DNA of 64,000 bases from Roseateles noduli (lineage in GTDB: Bacteria > Pseudomonadota > Gammaproteobacteria > Burkholderiales > Burkholderiaceae_C): positions 1-64,000 of the forward strand of contig NIOE01000004.1 in assembly GCA_002205125.1 (NCBI GenBank), in the 5' to 3' direction. Each line of letters begins with the position of its first letter. The first letter of the stretch is position 1. This document shows, piece after piece, positions 44,039-52,059 of this stretch. The notes beneath the pieces were generated by a model. The model had not been told where the DNA came from and did no database searches. It saw nothing but the letters and a program-made list of their open reading frames with translations. The position numbers were made by a program, and so were the translations under genes.

Positions 44039-44056
44039 GGGACGGTGTACCGTCCC
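44039..44056. promoter_or_regulatory. Operator-like inverted repeat upstream of htpX
   Basis: GGGACGGT-GT-ACCGTCCC: perfect 8-bp arms with a 2-nt centre, 51 nt before the htpX start. The loop is too short for an RNA hairpin of this register, so a DNA-binding site is likelier. Confidence 0.45.
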
Positions 44057-44106
44057 CCTGGGTTTCTGTTCGCGGCTACGGCCGCAGTTTTCGAGGAGTG
44101 ATTGCG

Positions 44107-44952
44107 ATGTTCAACCTGATGAAGACCGCCATCCTGATGGCCGCCATCACCGCGCTGTTCATGGTGATCGGCTCCCTGCTGGGCGGCCAGACGGGCATGC
44201 TGATCGCGCTGGTCGTCGCGGTGGGCATGAATTTCTTCAGCTACTGGTTCTCCGACAAGCTGGTGCTGAAGATGTACAACGCCCAGGAAGTCGATGAGCG
44301 CAGCGCGCCGCAGTTCTACAACATGGTCAAGGAGCTGGCCGAGCGCGCCCAGCTGCCGATGCCCAAGGTCTACCTGATCCAGGAAGACGCGCCGAACGCG
44401 TTCGCCACCGGCCGCAATCCGGAACATGCCGCCGTCGCCGCGACCACCGGCATCGTGCGCGTGCTGTCCGAGCGCGAGCTGCGCGGCGTGATGGCCCACG
44501 AGCTGGCGCACGTGAAGCACCGCGACATCCTGATCTCGACGGTGAGCGCGACGATGGCCGGCGCGATCTCGATGCTGGCGAACTTCGCGATGTTCTTCAG
44601 CCCGCGCGACAGCGAAGGCCGTCCGGCCAACCCGATCGTCGGCATCCTGGTGGCGATCCTGGCGCCGATCGCGGCCTCGCTGATCCAGATGGCGATCAGC
44701 CGCGCGCGTGAGTTCGAAGCCGACCGCGGCGGCGCGGAGATCTCCGGCGACCCGCAGGCGCTGGCCACCGCGCTGGACAAGATCCACCGCTATGCCCAGG
44801 GCATCCCGCTGGAGACCGCCGAGCGTCACCCGGAAACGGCGCAGATGATGATCATGAACCCGCTGTCGGGCGGCGGCCTCAAGGGGCTGTTCAGCACCCA
44901 CCCGTCGACCGAGGAGCGCATCGAGCGCCTGATGGCGATGGCACGCAGCTGA
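44107..44952 (+). CDS. htpX: Membrane protease HtpX
   Basis: 281-residue M48 metalloprotease of the inner membrane that degrades damaged membrane proteins with FtsH. Two N-terminal helices ([34 protein letters not shown]) are followed by the catalytic HELAH at 131-135 and the third ligand in [10 protein letters not shown]. Start 44107 gives [12 protein letters not shown] as in the family. A palindrome and the stem GCGGC/GCCGC lie in the upstream gap; a terminator follows. Confidence 0.95.
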   Translation: MFNLMKTAILMAAITALFMVIGSLLGGQTGMLIALVVAVGMNFFSYWFSDKLVLKMYNAQEVDERSAPQFYNMVKELAERAQLPMPKVYLIQEDAPNAFATGRNPEHAAVAATTGIVRVLSERELRGVMAHELAHVKHRDILISTVSATMAGAISMLANFAMFFSPRDSEGRPANPIVGILVAILAPIAASLIQMAISRAREFEADRGGAEISGDPQALATALDKIHRYAQGIPLETAERHPETAQMMIMNPLSGGGLKGLFSTHPSTEERIERLMAMARS

Positions 44953-44966
44953 ACGGCTTCGCCACG

Positions 44967-44992
44967 AAACACCGCCTCCGGGCGGTGTTTTT
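44967..44992 (+). terminator. Terminator after htpX
   Basis: Perfect 10-bp stem AAACACCGCC/GGCGGTGTTT with a TCCG tetraloop, continuing into a T-run. It lies 14 nt after the htpX stop. Confidence 0.88.
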
Positions 44993-45088
44993 CATTGGAT
45001 CGAGGGGCGTGGGGTCGACGGCACAATGGCCCGATCCCGCCGGTGCGCCTGATTCAGGCGCCAGTCCCCGGCGGCTGAAAAGGACAGC

Positions 45089-45517
45089 ATGACCGCCTCT
45101 TTCCGTTCCCTGACCGTCCTGGCGGCGCTGCTCGGCGCCGCCGCGCTGCTGGCCGGCTGCGATCAGCTCGGCATCGAGGATCCCGCCAAGGTCGCCGCGG
45201 CCAAGCAGGCCGAGGGCAAGGCCATCGGCGGCGCCTGCCGCAACGCGCTGCGCGCCATCGAGGACTGCTACGCCCTGAACCCCAAGGCCCAGAAGGCGGC
45301 GGTGTACGACGGCTGGCGGGAGATGGACGAGTACATGCGCGAGAACAAGCTCGAAGGCACCCGTCCGCAGGTGGCGAACCCGCAGGCCAGCCGGCCGGCC
45401 GCCGCAGCCTCCGACGACGAGGAAGAGTCGCCGCGCACGGCCAAGGGTCAGGTGGGCGACAAGCCCGCGGACAAGGCAGCGGACAAGGCAGCGGACAAGG
45501 GCAAGGGCGGGCATTGA
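45089..45517 (+). CDS. Putative lipoprotein
   Basis: 142 residues. An N-terminal signal peptide ends in the lipobox LLAGC (lipidated Cys at 24). The mature part has two Cys (GGACRNALRAIEDCYALNP) that may pair, and the helical YDGWREMDEYMREN. It ends in a low-complexity tail DKPADKAADKAADKGKGG encoded by a 12-bp tandem repeat. I do not recognise the family. It stands alone between the htpX terminator and the GIN-domain gene. Confidence 0.75.
   Translation: MTASFRSLTVLAALLGAAALLAGCDQLGIEDPAKVAAAKQAEGKAIGGACRNALRAIEDCYALNPKAQKAAVYDGWREMDEYMRENKLEGTRPQVANPQASRPAAAASDDEEESPRTAKGQVGDKPADKAADKAADKGKGGH
45467..45502 (+). repeat. 12-bp tandem repeat in the lipoprotein 3' end
   Basis: GCGGACAAGGCA is repeated three times (45467, 45479, 45491; the last with one change), encoding ADKA units. 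It is near-perfect at DNA level, suggesting recent slippage. Confidence 0.85.
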
Positions 45518-45652
45518 GCGGCCGCCGGGGCGTCCGGCGCATCGGTCCGCCGTGCAGTTGATTCCCTGGATGGTGCAGTTCGTCATCGCCCGCTCGCGGG
45601 GCGGAAGCGTCGCGACGAAGATACGATCATCCGAAAGATCAGGAGATCGCTC

Positions 45653-46432
45653 ATGACCACCACGTCCTTCCGCGCCACCCGCCGCCTGTTTGCCATCACC
45701 GCGCTGAGCCTGGCGTCCGTGGGCGCCGTCGGCACCGCGCACGCCTGGTCGCTGAGCTTCGGCAGCTCGCAGCGCATCGAAGGCAACGGCGACGTCGCCG
45801 CGGACGCCCGCGATGTCGGCGCCTTCGACGCGGTGGCGCTGTCGGGCGACTTCAAGGTCCTGGTGCGCCAGGGCTCGACCGACAAGGTCGAGGTCAAGAC
45901 CGACCGCAACCTGTTCAGCTACATCGAGACGAAGATCGTCGACGGCAGCAAGGGCCGCACGCTGGAGATCTCGCCCAAGCGCGGCTTCAGCCTGAACGCC
46001 CGCGGCACGCCGACCATCACGCTGGACATGCGCCAGCTCAGAGGCCTGTCGATCTCGGGCTCGGGCGACATCCGCGTCGAGCCGATGAAGACCGGCAACC
46101 TGGACGCCAGCATCGCCGGCAGCGGCGACCTGCGCGTGCAGGGCCTGGACGCCGACCACGTGACGCTGCGCGTCGCCGGCAGCGGGGACATGTCGTTCAA
46201 CGGCAAGGCCAACGCCTTGTCGGTGACGGTGGCCGGCAGCGGCGACGTCAAGACCCGCGAGCTGGTCGTCGACGAGGCCAAGGTCAGCATCTCCGGCAGC
46301 GGCGACGTCACCGTGGCGCCGACCCGCAAGCTGGATGTGCGCATCGCCGGCTCGGGCGACGTCGGTTACGTCGGCAGCCCGGAGATCAGCATGTCCAACG
46401 CCGGCTCCGGCTCGGTGCGCAAGCTGAAGTGA
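45653..46432 (+). CDS. Exported head GIN-domain (DUF2807) protein
   Basis: 259 residues. A signal peptide (FAITALSLASVGAVGTAHA) precedes a GIN/DUF2807 beta-helix: FDAVALSGDFKVLVRQG, then a ladder of GSGD turns every 18-20 residues (about six GSGD repeats plus a final GSGS) from about residue 140 to the end. Such proteins are predicted cell-surface or periplasmic adhesin-like solenoids; function is not established. CAGGAGATCGCTC precedes the ATG. The stop lies within a 13-bp tandem repeat. Confidence 0.85.
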   Translation: MTTTSFRATRRLFAITALSLASVGAVGTAHAWSLSFGSSQRIEGNGDVAADARDVGAFDAVALSGDFKVLVRQGSTDKVEVKTDRNLFSYIETKIVDGSKGRTLEISPKRGFSLNARGTPTITLDMRQLRGLSISGSGDIRVEPMKTGNLDASIAGSGDLRVQGLDADHVTLRVAGSGDMSFNGKANALSVTVAGSGDVKTRELVVDEAKVSISGSGDVTVAPTRKLDVRIAGSGDVGYVGSPEISMSNAGSGSVRKLK

Positions 46433-46478
46433 CGGCCTCAAGTGACGGCCTCAAGTGACTGCCTGATATGACGGTCTG
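46427..46478 (+). repeat. 13-bp tandem repeat across the GIN-gene stop
   Basis: AAGTGACGGCCTC occurs twice exactly (46427-46439, 46440-46452), followed by two degraded copies to 46478. The first copy contains the TGA stop and each copy carries a TGA. Confidence 0.85.
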
Positions 46479-46514
46479 ACACCTCGCCCCAGGGCGCTCC
46501 GGGCGCTGTGTGGA

Positions 46515-46545
46515 CGCCCCTCACCGCGCAAGCGGGCGAGGGGCG
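46515..46545 (+). terminator. Possible terminator upstream of azlC
   Basis: CGCCCCTC/GAGGGGCG (46515-46522 and 46538-46545) encloses a CCGC-GCAA-GCGG stem-loop. The trailing sequence ATTCGTTTG is only weakly T-rich, so confidence is moderate. Confidence 0.5.
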
Positions 46546-46581
46546 ATTCGTTTGTGCAGCGCGCAGACGACAATCGCGCCC

Positions 46582-47337
46582 ATGGCGGAAGGACTCTCGG
46601 CGCTGGTGCGCCACCCGGAATTCAAGCGTGGCGCGAAGGACATGGTCGGCATCACGCTGGGCATCTCGGCCTGGGGGCTGGTGACCGGCGTGGCCATGGT
46701 CAAGAGCGGACTGGGCGTGGGCCTGTCGCTGCTGATGAGCCTGGCGGTCTTCGCCGGCAGCTCGCAGCTGGCCGCGTTGCCGCTGCTGGCCAGCGGCGCG
46801 CCGCTGTGGGTGCTGTGGGCCACGGCCTTCTGCGTCAACCTGCGCTTCGTCATCTTCAGCGCCCAGTGGCGCCTGTACTTCGAGCCGCTGCCGCGCACGC
46901 AGCGGCTGGTCATCGGCTACTTCGCGGCCGACCTCAACTACGTCGCCTTCCTCAAGCGCTTCCCCGACCTGAAGCCGGATCCGGCCAATCAGCTCCCGTA
47001 CTTCTGGGGCGGCGTGGCGACCAACTGGTTCGCGTGGCAGGTGCCGGCCATCGCCGGCATCCTGCTCGCCGACCGCATCCCGACGAACTGGGGCCTGGGC
47101 TTCGCCGGCGTGCTGGCGCTGCTGGGATTGAGCTACTCGCTGCTGAAGGACCGCAACACCTGGATCTCCGGCGTGGTCGCCGGCTGCGCGGCGGTGGCGG
47201 CGTACGCGCTGCCGCTGCGGCTCAACATCCTCGTGGCCATCGCCGCGGCGGTGGCGGTCGGGCTGCTGATGGAGAAGTGGCTGCCGCCGGCGAGCCCTTC
47301 CAGCCCGTCGGGCTCTTCCAACGGGAGGTCGGCATGA
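46582..47337 (+). CDS. azlC: AzlC-type branched-chain amino-acid exporter, large subunit
   Basis: 251-residue membrane protein with about six helices. GITLGISAWGLVTGVAMVKSGLG and the VFAGSSQLAALPLLASGAPLWVLWATAFCVNLRFVIFSAQW region are AzlC signatures. With AzlD it forms a BrnFE-like exporter of branched-chain amino acids. Start 46582 (MAEGLS) is chosen over an in-frame upstream ATG that lies in a hairpin. It overlaps azlD by 4 nt (ATGA). Confidence 0.92.
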   Translation: MAEGLSALVRHPEFKRGAKDMVGITLGISAWGLVTGVAMVKSGLGVGLSLLMSLAVFAGSSQLAALPLLASGAPLWVLWATAFCVNLRFVIFSAQWRLYFEPLPRTQRLVIGYFAADLNYVAFLKRFPDLKPDPANQLPYFWGGVATNWFAWQVPAIAGILLADRIPTNWGLGFAGVLALLGLSYSLLKDRNTWISGVVAGCAAVAAYALPLRLNILVAIAAAVAVGLLMEKWLPPASPSSPSGSSNGRSA

Positions 47338-47663
47338 GCGTGTGGGAAGCGGTGCTCGGCATCCTCGGCATGGCGGTGATCACGATGGTCACGCGCAGCT
47401 TCTTCATGATCCCGGACCGCGAGATCCCGCTGCCGCAGTGGGTCCGCGACGGCCTGCGCTACGCGCCGCTGGCGGCGCTCGCCGCGGTGATCGTGCCGGA
47501 GATCGTCATGACGCAGGGCGAGCTGATCCACACCTGGAAGGATGCGCGGCTCTACGCGGCGGCCGTCGGCACGGCCTACTTCTTCTGGAAGCGGGGCATC
47601 CTCGGGACCATCGTCAGCGGCACCGCGGTGATGCTGGCGCTGCGCATCGGGCTCGGCTGGTAA
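47334..47663 (+). CDS. azlD: AzlD-type exporter, small subunit
   Basis: 109 residues with three or four hydrophobic segments ([55 protein letters not shown]). It matches the AzlD small partner of AzlC. GGGAGG precedes the ATG, and translation is coupled to azlC. pgk follows after 61 nt. Confidence 0.92.
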   Translation: MSVWEAVLGILGMAVITMVTRSFFMIPDREIPLPQWVRDGLRYAPLAALAAVIVPEIVMTQGELIHTWKDARLYAAAVGTAYFFWKRGILGTIVSGTAVMLALRIGLGW

Positions 47664-47724
47664 GCTGCGGCCCGATTTGCCGGCTCTCCGGCGCACCGCT
47701 TTCCAACTACTCGAAGCTCATCCC

Positions 47725-48918
47725 ATGAACGTCCTGCGTTTTGCCGATCTGATCGCCGCCGGCAAGGTGGCCGACCAGCGTGTCTTCATCCGTGCCGACC
47801 TGAACGTGCCGCTCAACGACGCCGGCCAGATCACCGAGGACACCCGCATCCGCGCGTCGATCCCCGCGATCGAGATGGCGCTGAAGGCCGGTGCCGCCGT
47901 GATGGTCACGTCGCACCTGGGCCGCCCGACCGAGGGCGAGTTCAAGCCCGAGGACTCGCTGGCGCCGGTCGCCAAGCGCCTGGGCGAACTGCTCGGCCAT
48001 GACGTGCCGCTGGTCGCGAACTGGGTCGACGGCGTCGACGTCAAGCCGGGCCAGGTCGTGTTGCTCGAGAACTGCCGCGTCAACAAGGGCGAGAAGAAGA
48101 ACAGCGAGGAGCTGTCGAAGAAGATGGCCGCGCTGTGCGACATCTTCGTCCACGACGCCTTCGGCACCGCGCACCGCGCGGAGGCCTCGACCTACGGCAT
48201 CGCGCAGTTCGCCAGGATCGCCTGCGCCGGCCCGCTGCTGGCCGCCGAGATCGACGCCATCACCAAGGCCCTGGCCAACCCGAAGCGACCGCTGGTGGCG
48301 ATCGTGGCGGGCTCCAAGGTCTCGACCAAGCTGACCATCCTGAAATCGCTGTCGGCCAACGTCGATGGCCTGATCGTCGGCGGCGGCATCGCCAACACCT
48401 TCCTGCTGGCGGCCGGTCTGAAGATCGGCAAGTCGCTGGCCGAGCCCGACCTGGTCGGCGAAGCCAAGGCCGTGATCGAGGCCATGAAGGCGCGCGGCGC
48501 CGCGGTGCCCATCCCGGTGGACGTGGTGACGGCCAAGACCTTCGCGGCGGATGCGCCTGCCACAGTGAAGGCCGCGACCGACGTGGCCGACGACGACCTG
48601 ATCCTGGACATCGGCCCGAAGACGGCGGCCCTGCTGGCCGAGCAGCTGAAGGCGGCCGGCACCATCGTGTGGAACGGCCCGGTCGGCGTGTTCGAGTTCG
48701 ACGCCTTCGCCCACGGCACCGAGACCATCGCGCGCGCCATCGCGGCGTCGGACGCGTTCTCGATCGCCGGCGGCGGCGACACGCTGGCGGCGATCGCCAA
48801 GTACGGCATCGAAGACCAGGTGGGCTACATCTCCACCGGCGGCGGCGCCTTCCTCGAAGTGCTGGAAGGCAAGACCCTGCCGGCGTTCGAGATCCTGGCC
48901 AAGCGCGCCCAGGGTTGA
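47725..48918 (+). CDS. pgk: Phosphoglycerate kinase
   Basis: 397-residue glycolytic and gluconeogenic enzyme converting 1,3-bisphosphoglycerate and ADP to 3-phosphoglycerate and ATP. The N-terminal substrate motif [12 protein letters not shown], the SHLGRPTEG element, [27 protein letters not shown] and the C-terminal [13 protein letters not shown] nucleotide site are present. It is followed at once by an M48-like gene instead of pyk, which is 6.8 kb further along. Confidence 0.97.
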   Translation: MNVLRFADLIAAGKVADQRVFIRADLNVPLNDAGQITEDTRIRASIPAIEMALKAGAAVMVTSHLGRPTEGEFKPEDSLAPVAKRLGELLGHDVPLVANWVDGVDVKPGQVVLLENCRVNKGEKKNSEELSKKMAALCDIFVHDAFGTAHRAEASTYGIAQFARIACAGPLLAAEIDAITKALANPKRPLVAIVAGSKVSTKLTILKSLSANVDGLIVGGGIANTFLLAAGLKIGKSLAEPDLVGEAKAVIEAMKARGAAVPIPVDVVTAKTFAADAPATVKAATDVADDDLILDIGPKTAALLAEQLKAAGTIVWNGPVGVFEFDAFAHGTETIARAIAASDAFSIAGGGDTLAAIAKYGIEDQVGYISTGGGAFLEVLEGKTLPAFEILAKRAQG

Positions 48919-50453
48919 AGCCGCAGGGCACGGAGACGGGCATCGCGCCCGTCTGGCTGGCGCTGGTCGCGCTGGCGGCGTCGTTCTTCCACCAGCTGAT
49001 GCTGCTGGTGCCGGCGGCGCTGGTGACCTTGGCACCGGCCGCCGTGTTCGACAACTCGCTCTTCTGGGGGGCCGGTGTCCTCGCCTTCCTGCTGATGGCC
49101 TGGCTCGCGCAGCCGAGTTGGCACGGAGCGCCGCAACGGCTGACCCGCGAGCAGGCGCCGCGGCTCTACGCCCGCGTCGATGAGATGACCGATGCCATCG
49201 GGGCTCCGCGCCTGCATGCGATCGCGATCGACAACAGCATCAACGCCGGGGCGCTCGAAGAAAATCGCGGTGTCTCGCTGCGGCCGACCCGGCGGGTGCT
49301 CATCCTCGGCCTGCCGCTGCTGCGACTGCTGGATACCGCAGCGGCGGAGGCGGTCATCGCGCATGAGCTGGGGCACTTCTCGCGCCGGCATGGGCGGCTC
49401 GGACATTGGCTCTATCGCACGCGGGCGGCCTGGACCGCCTGGGCCGCGAGCGTTCGGGAAGACGAGGACGACAGCAGCCCGTGGGATCGCGCCGGCGCGA
49501 ACTTCGCGGAGCTCTTCCTCCCGTGGTTCAACCGCGCTTCCGAGGCGCATTCGCGACGCTGCGAGTTCGAGGCCGACGCGCTGGCAGCGCAGTGGGCGTC
49601 ACCGGAGGCGTTGGCACGTGCGCTGCTGATGATCGAGATCGCCCTCATGCGGCAGGGCGGTGCCTCCACCGCTCTAGACATGGACGCGTTGCGCGCGAGC
49701 GGCGAGCCGCCCGCGCAATGGGCCGACGAGCCGGTCCAGGAACTGGTCGCGCGCCCGCCGACGCCGGAGGAAATCGCCGAAGCCCTGCGACATCGCCAGC
49801 CGCAGGGAAGTCATCCGCCGCACCGCCAGCGGATGGAGGCGCTCGGCGTGGTCGGGGAGTCGCTCGATCTGCGCCCACCCTCCTGGGAAGAGAGCGCCGC
49901 CGCCCAATGGCTGGAAGCAGCCTGGCCGGAGCTATGCCAGGCCCAGGGACCGTGGGCCGGCGCCGCCGAACGCCTGATGTGGTCGATGGCGCACGAGGCG
50001 CTGCGCAGCCTCGACGCGGGCGCCCCGCGCGTGTTGCCTGAGTTGCCTGAGTTGCCGGCACCGTCGGACGAGGCGGCCTGGCGTCGTCTTCATCGTCGGC
50101 AAGCCGCGGCCCAAGAGGCGATCGAGCACGGAAGGATTCAGCCGAGCGAGCTCGAGCCGTCGAAGAACGAGGCAATTCGCCGGGCGGTGTCGGTCAACCC
50201 GGCCATCGTGCAGGCTTGGCTCTTCGACGTGCCGGTGGAGCCGCCGACGGTGGCCGTCGTGCTGCGGGTCGATCCGGAACGGATGATCGCGATGAAGCTC
50301 AGCCTGGAGCAGGTTGCGACGACGTTGGCGTTGACGATGAGGCTCGTGCTGCCAGCGGAGCGCGACTGGATGCCGCGCTTCAGCTACATGACCGAGGGGT
50401 TGCCACCAGAGCTGCAGACGCGCGTTGATGCGACGCCTCGACTGAAGGGCTGA
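48915..50453 (+). CDS. M48-family peptidase-like membrane protein
   Basis: About 512 residues. An N-terminal hydrophobic pair ([47 protein letters not shown]) precedes the zinc motif HELGH at about 150-154 and the downstream [12 protein letters not shown] with the third ligand, as in M48 proteases. A long C-terminal region ([30 protein letters not shown] onward) is unassigned. The start is uncertain: TTG 48915 overlaps the pgk stop, whereas ATG 48999 would cut the first membrane segment. Codon use is normal for the region. Confidence 0.72.
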   Translation: MKPQGTETGIAPVWLALVALAASFFHQLMLLVPAALVTLAPAAVFDNSLFWGAGVLAFLLMAWLAQPSWHGAPQRLTREQAPRLYARVDEMTDAIGAPRLHAIAIDNSINAGALEENRGVSLRPTRRVLILGLPLLRLLDTAAAEAVIAHELGHFSRRHGRLGHWLYRTRAAWTAWAASVREDEDDSSPWDRAGANFAELFLPWFNRASEAHSRRCEFEADALAAQWASPEALARALLMIEIALMRQGGASTALDMDALRASGEPPAQWADEPVQELVARPPTPEEIAEALRHRQPQGSHPPHRQRMEALGVVGESLDLRPPSWEESAAAQWLEAAWPELCQAQGPWAGAAERLMWSMAHEALRSLDAGAPRVLPELPELPAPSDEAAWRRLHRRQAAAQEAIEHGRIQPSELEPSKNEAIRRAVSVNPAIVQAWLFDVPVEPPTVAVVLRVDPERMIAMKLSLEQVATTLALTMRLVLPAERDWMPRFSYMTEGLPPELQTRVDATPRLKG

Positions 50454-50567
50454 ATCGCGTACTGCAGCGGCCGCTGGCCCTCACCCCCGCCCCATCCCTT
50501 CAAACATACAAGGGAGTGAGAATGCACCGAGTTGACCGGACGATTCCTGATTCCCCGGACGACTTCA

Positions 50568-50624
50568 GTTGGACCGGAGGGCTTCAGTTGGACCGGAGGG
50601 CTTCAGTTGCGCCGGAGGGCTTCA
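50568..50624. repeat. 19-bp tandem repeat at the pstS 3' end
   Basis: GTTGGACCGGAGGGCTTCA occurs three times in tandem (50568, 50587, 50606; the third with two changes). The third copy ends in the TCA that is the pstS stop on the minus strand. A weaker related sequence precedes it from about 50531. Confidence 0.88.
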
Positions 50625-51761
50625 GATCCCCAGGTAGGCCGGCAGCTTCCCGTCGGCGGGCTTCACCGCCGCGAAGCGGGCGGCCAGCTTGGACTGCAGC
50701 GCGACGGGCAGCGGCGCGAAGCCGGTGCCGCGCGTCAGGTCGTCGCCGTGCATGAAGCACCAGTACAGGAAGCTCATCACCGGCGCCGCGCCGACGCCGG
50801 TCGCGGGCGTCGCGTCGATCAGGATGAAGCTGGTCATCGTGATGGGCCAGCTCTCCGCGCCGTCGCGGTCCATCAGCGAGGCCAGGTCGTCGCCCTTGCG
50901 CGAGAGGTCGCTGTTGGCGATCGCGGACTTGAAGCCCGCCTCGCCCGCCGCGACCCACTGGCCCGCGGCATTGCGCAGGCGCACGCCGTTGAGCTTATCG
51001 CGCTGCACGCGGTCGTAGCTCACGTACGCGATCGTCCCCGGCGCCGCCTTCAGCGCCTTGGCCATGCCGTCGTTGCCTTCGGCCGCCTCGACGTCGCCGG
51101 GCCACTTCGGCTGGGCGTTCGCGCCCACGTCCTTCGCGAAGGCCGGCGACACTGCGCTCAGGTACTTCGTGTAGCCCTCGGTCGTGCCGGACTTGTCCGC
51201 CCGCACGATGCGCTTCACCGGCAGCGCCGGCAGCGCGACACCGGGATTCAGCGCGGCGATGCGGCCGTCGTTCCACTTCGCGACGCGACCCATCATCAGC
51301 TCGGCCAGCAGGTCGCCGGTCAACTGCAGACGGCCTTCCGGCACGCCCGGCAGGTTGACCACCGGCACGATGCCGCCGACCAGCATCGGGATCTGGACGA
51401 GCTTGCGCCTGGTCAGCTCGTCGGAAGCCAGCGGCGAGTCGCTGCCGCCGAACGCCACGCCGCGCGCGGTGATCTGCTTGACGCCGTCGCCCGAGCCGGT
51501 CGGCTTGTAGCTCACGGCCTGACCCTTGGTCTTCTCGTAGGCCGTGGCCCACCGGCCGTAGACCAGCGAGGGGAATGACGCGCCGGCCCCGGCCAGCGCG
51601 GCGGTCTGCGCGAACAGGGCGCGCGGTGCGCCGAAGGCGAGGGCGACGGGGAGGGCGGCGCTCAGGCGAAGCAGCGCACGGCGCTGCGAAGCGGACAGGG
51701 AAGCAGCAAGGGAAGCAGGCACGGCGGAGGCTCGAAAGAGGTAGTCGACAGCGGGGCGCAT
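50622..51761 (-). CDS. Phosphate-binding protein PstS-like
   Basis: 379-residue periplasmic binding protein. It begins with an unusually long leader before the hydrophobic segment (LLRLSAALPVALAFGAPRALFAQ), then LAGAGASFPSLVYGRWATAYEKTKGQAVSYKPTGSGDGV, FGGSDSPL and VRADKSGTTEGYTKYL, the PstS phosphate-site motifs. PstS feeds the PstCAB importer, but no pstC, pstA, pstB or phoU is adjacent. ATG 51761 is tentative; a GTG 39 nt downstream would give a shorter leader. A 19-bp repeat abuts the stop. Confidence 0.85.
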   Translation of the reverse strand: MRPAVDYLFRASAVPASLAASLSASQRRALLRLSAALPVALAFGAPRALFAQTAALAGAGASFPSLVYGRWATAYEKTKGQAVSYKPTGSGDGVKQITARGVAFGGSDSPLASDELTRRKLVQIPMLVGGIVPVVNLPGVPEGRLQLTGDLLAELMMGRVAKWNDGRIAALNPGVALPALPVKRIVRADKSGTTEGYTKYLSAVSPAFAKDVGANAQPKWPGDVEAAEGNDGMAKALKAAPGTIAYVSYDRVQRDKLNGVRLRNAAGQWVAAGEAGFKSAIANSDLSRKGDDLASLMDRDGAESWPITMTSFILIDATPATGVGAAPVMSFLYWCFMHGDDLTRGTGFAPLPVALQSKLAARFAAVKPADGKLPAYLGI

Positions 51762-52059
51762 TCTAAGGAGCACGGTCTTCGCACGTCGTGATCGACGACC
51801 GGGTGCCGGCACTTGCGCTCGGATATAGGGAGCTTGCTCCAACTTGCGGGCAAATCCCGATGCGGATTCCATCGCGCGCATCGGCGATTGCCATCTTTGC
51901 ATGGGAGTTAAAGCTGAATTCATCGCACCGCCGGAGCCGGAGGATTAAGCTTTGCGCCCCCCAGGCCTCATTACCGGGCGGTGACGAAGGCGCGTTGTCG
52001 CGCCGCGCGAGCCACCGCCGACCGGGCGCCGGGCCCCATTCATCGCGACGGAGATTTGC

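Noticed and set aside
48135-48914. Open frame continuing upstream of the M48-like gene through pgk
   Set aside because: In this part the frame is a third-frame reading of pgk, Arg/Gly-rich and without similarity; only the part after 48915 looks like protein.
50568-50624. CRISPR-like direct repeats (also 28327-28382 and 46427-46478)
   Set aside because: Units are head-to-tail without unique spacers and no cas genes are present; these are simple tandem repeats.
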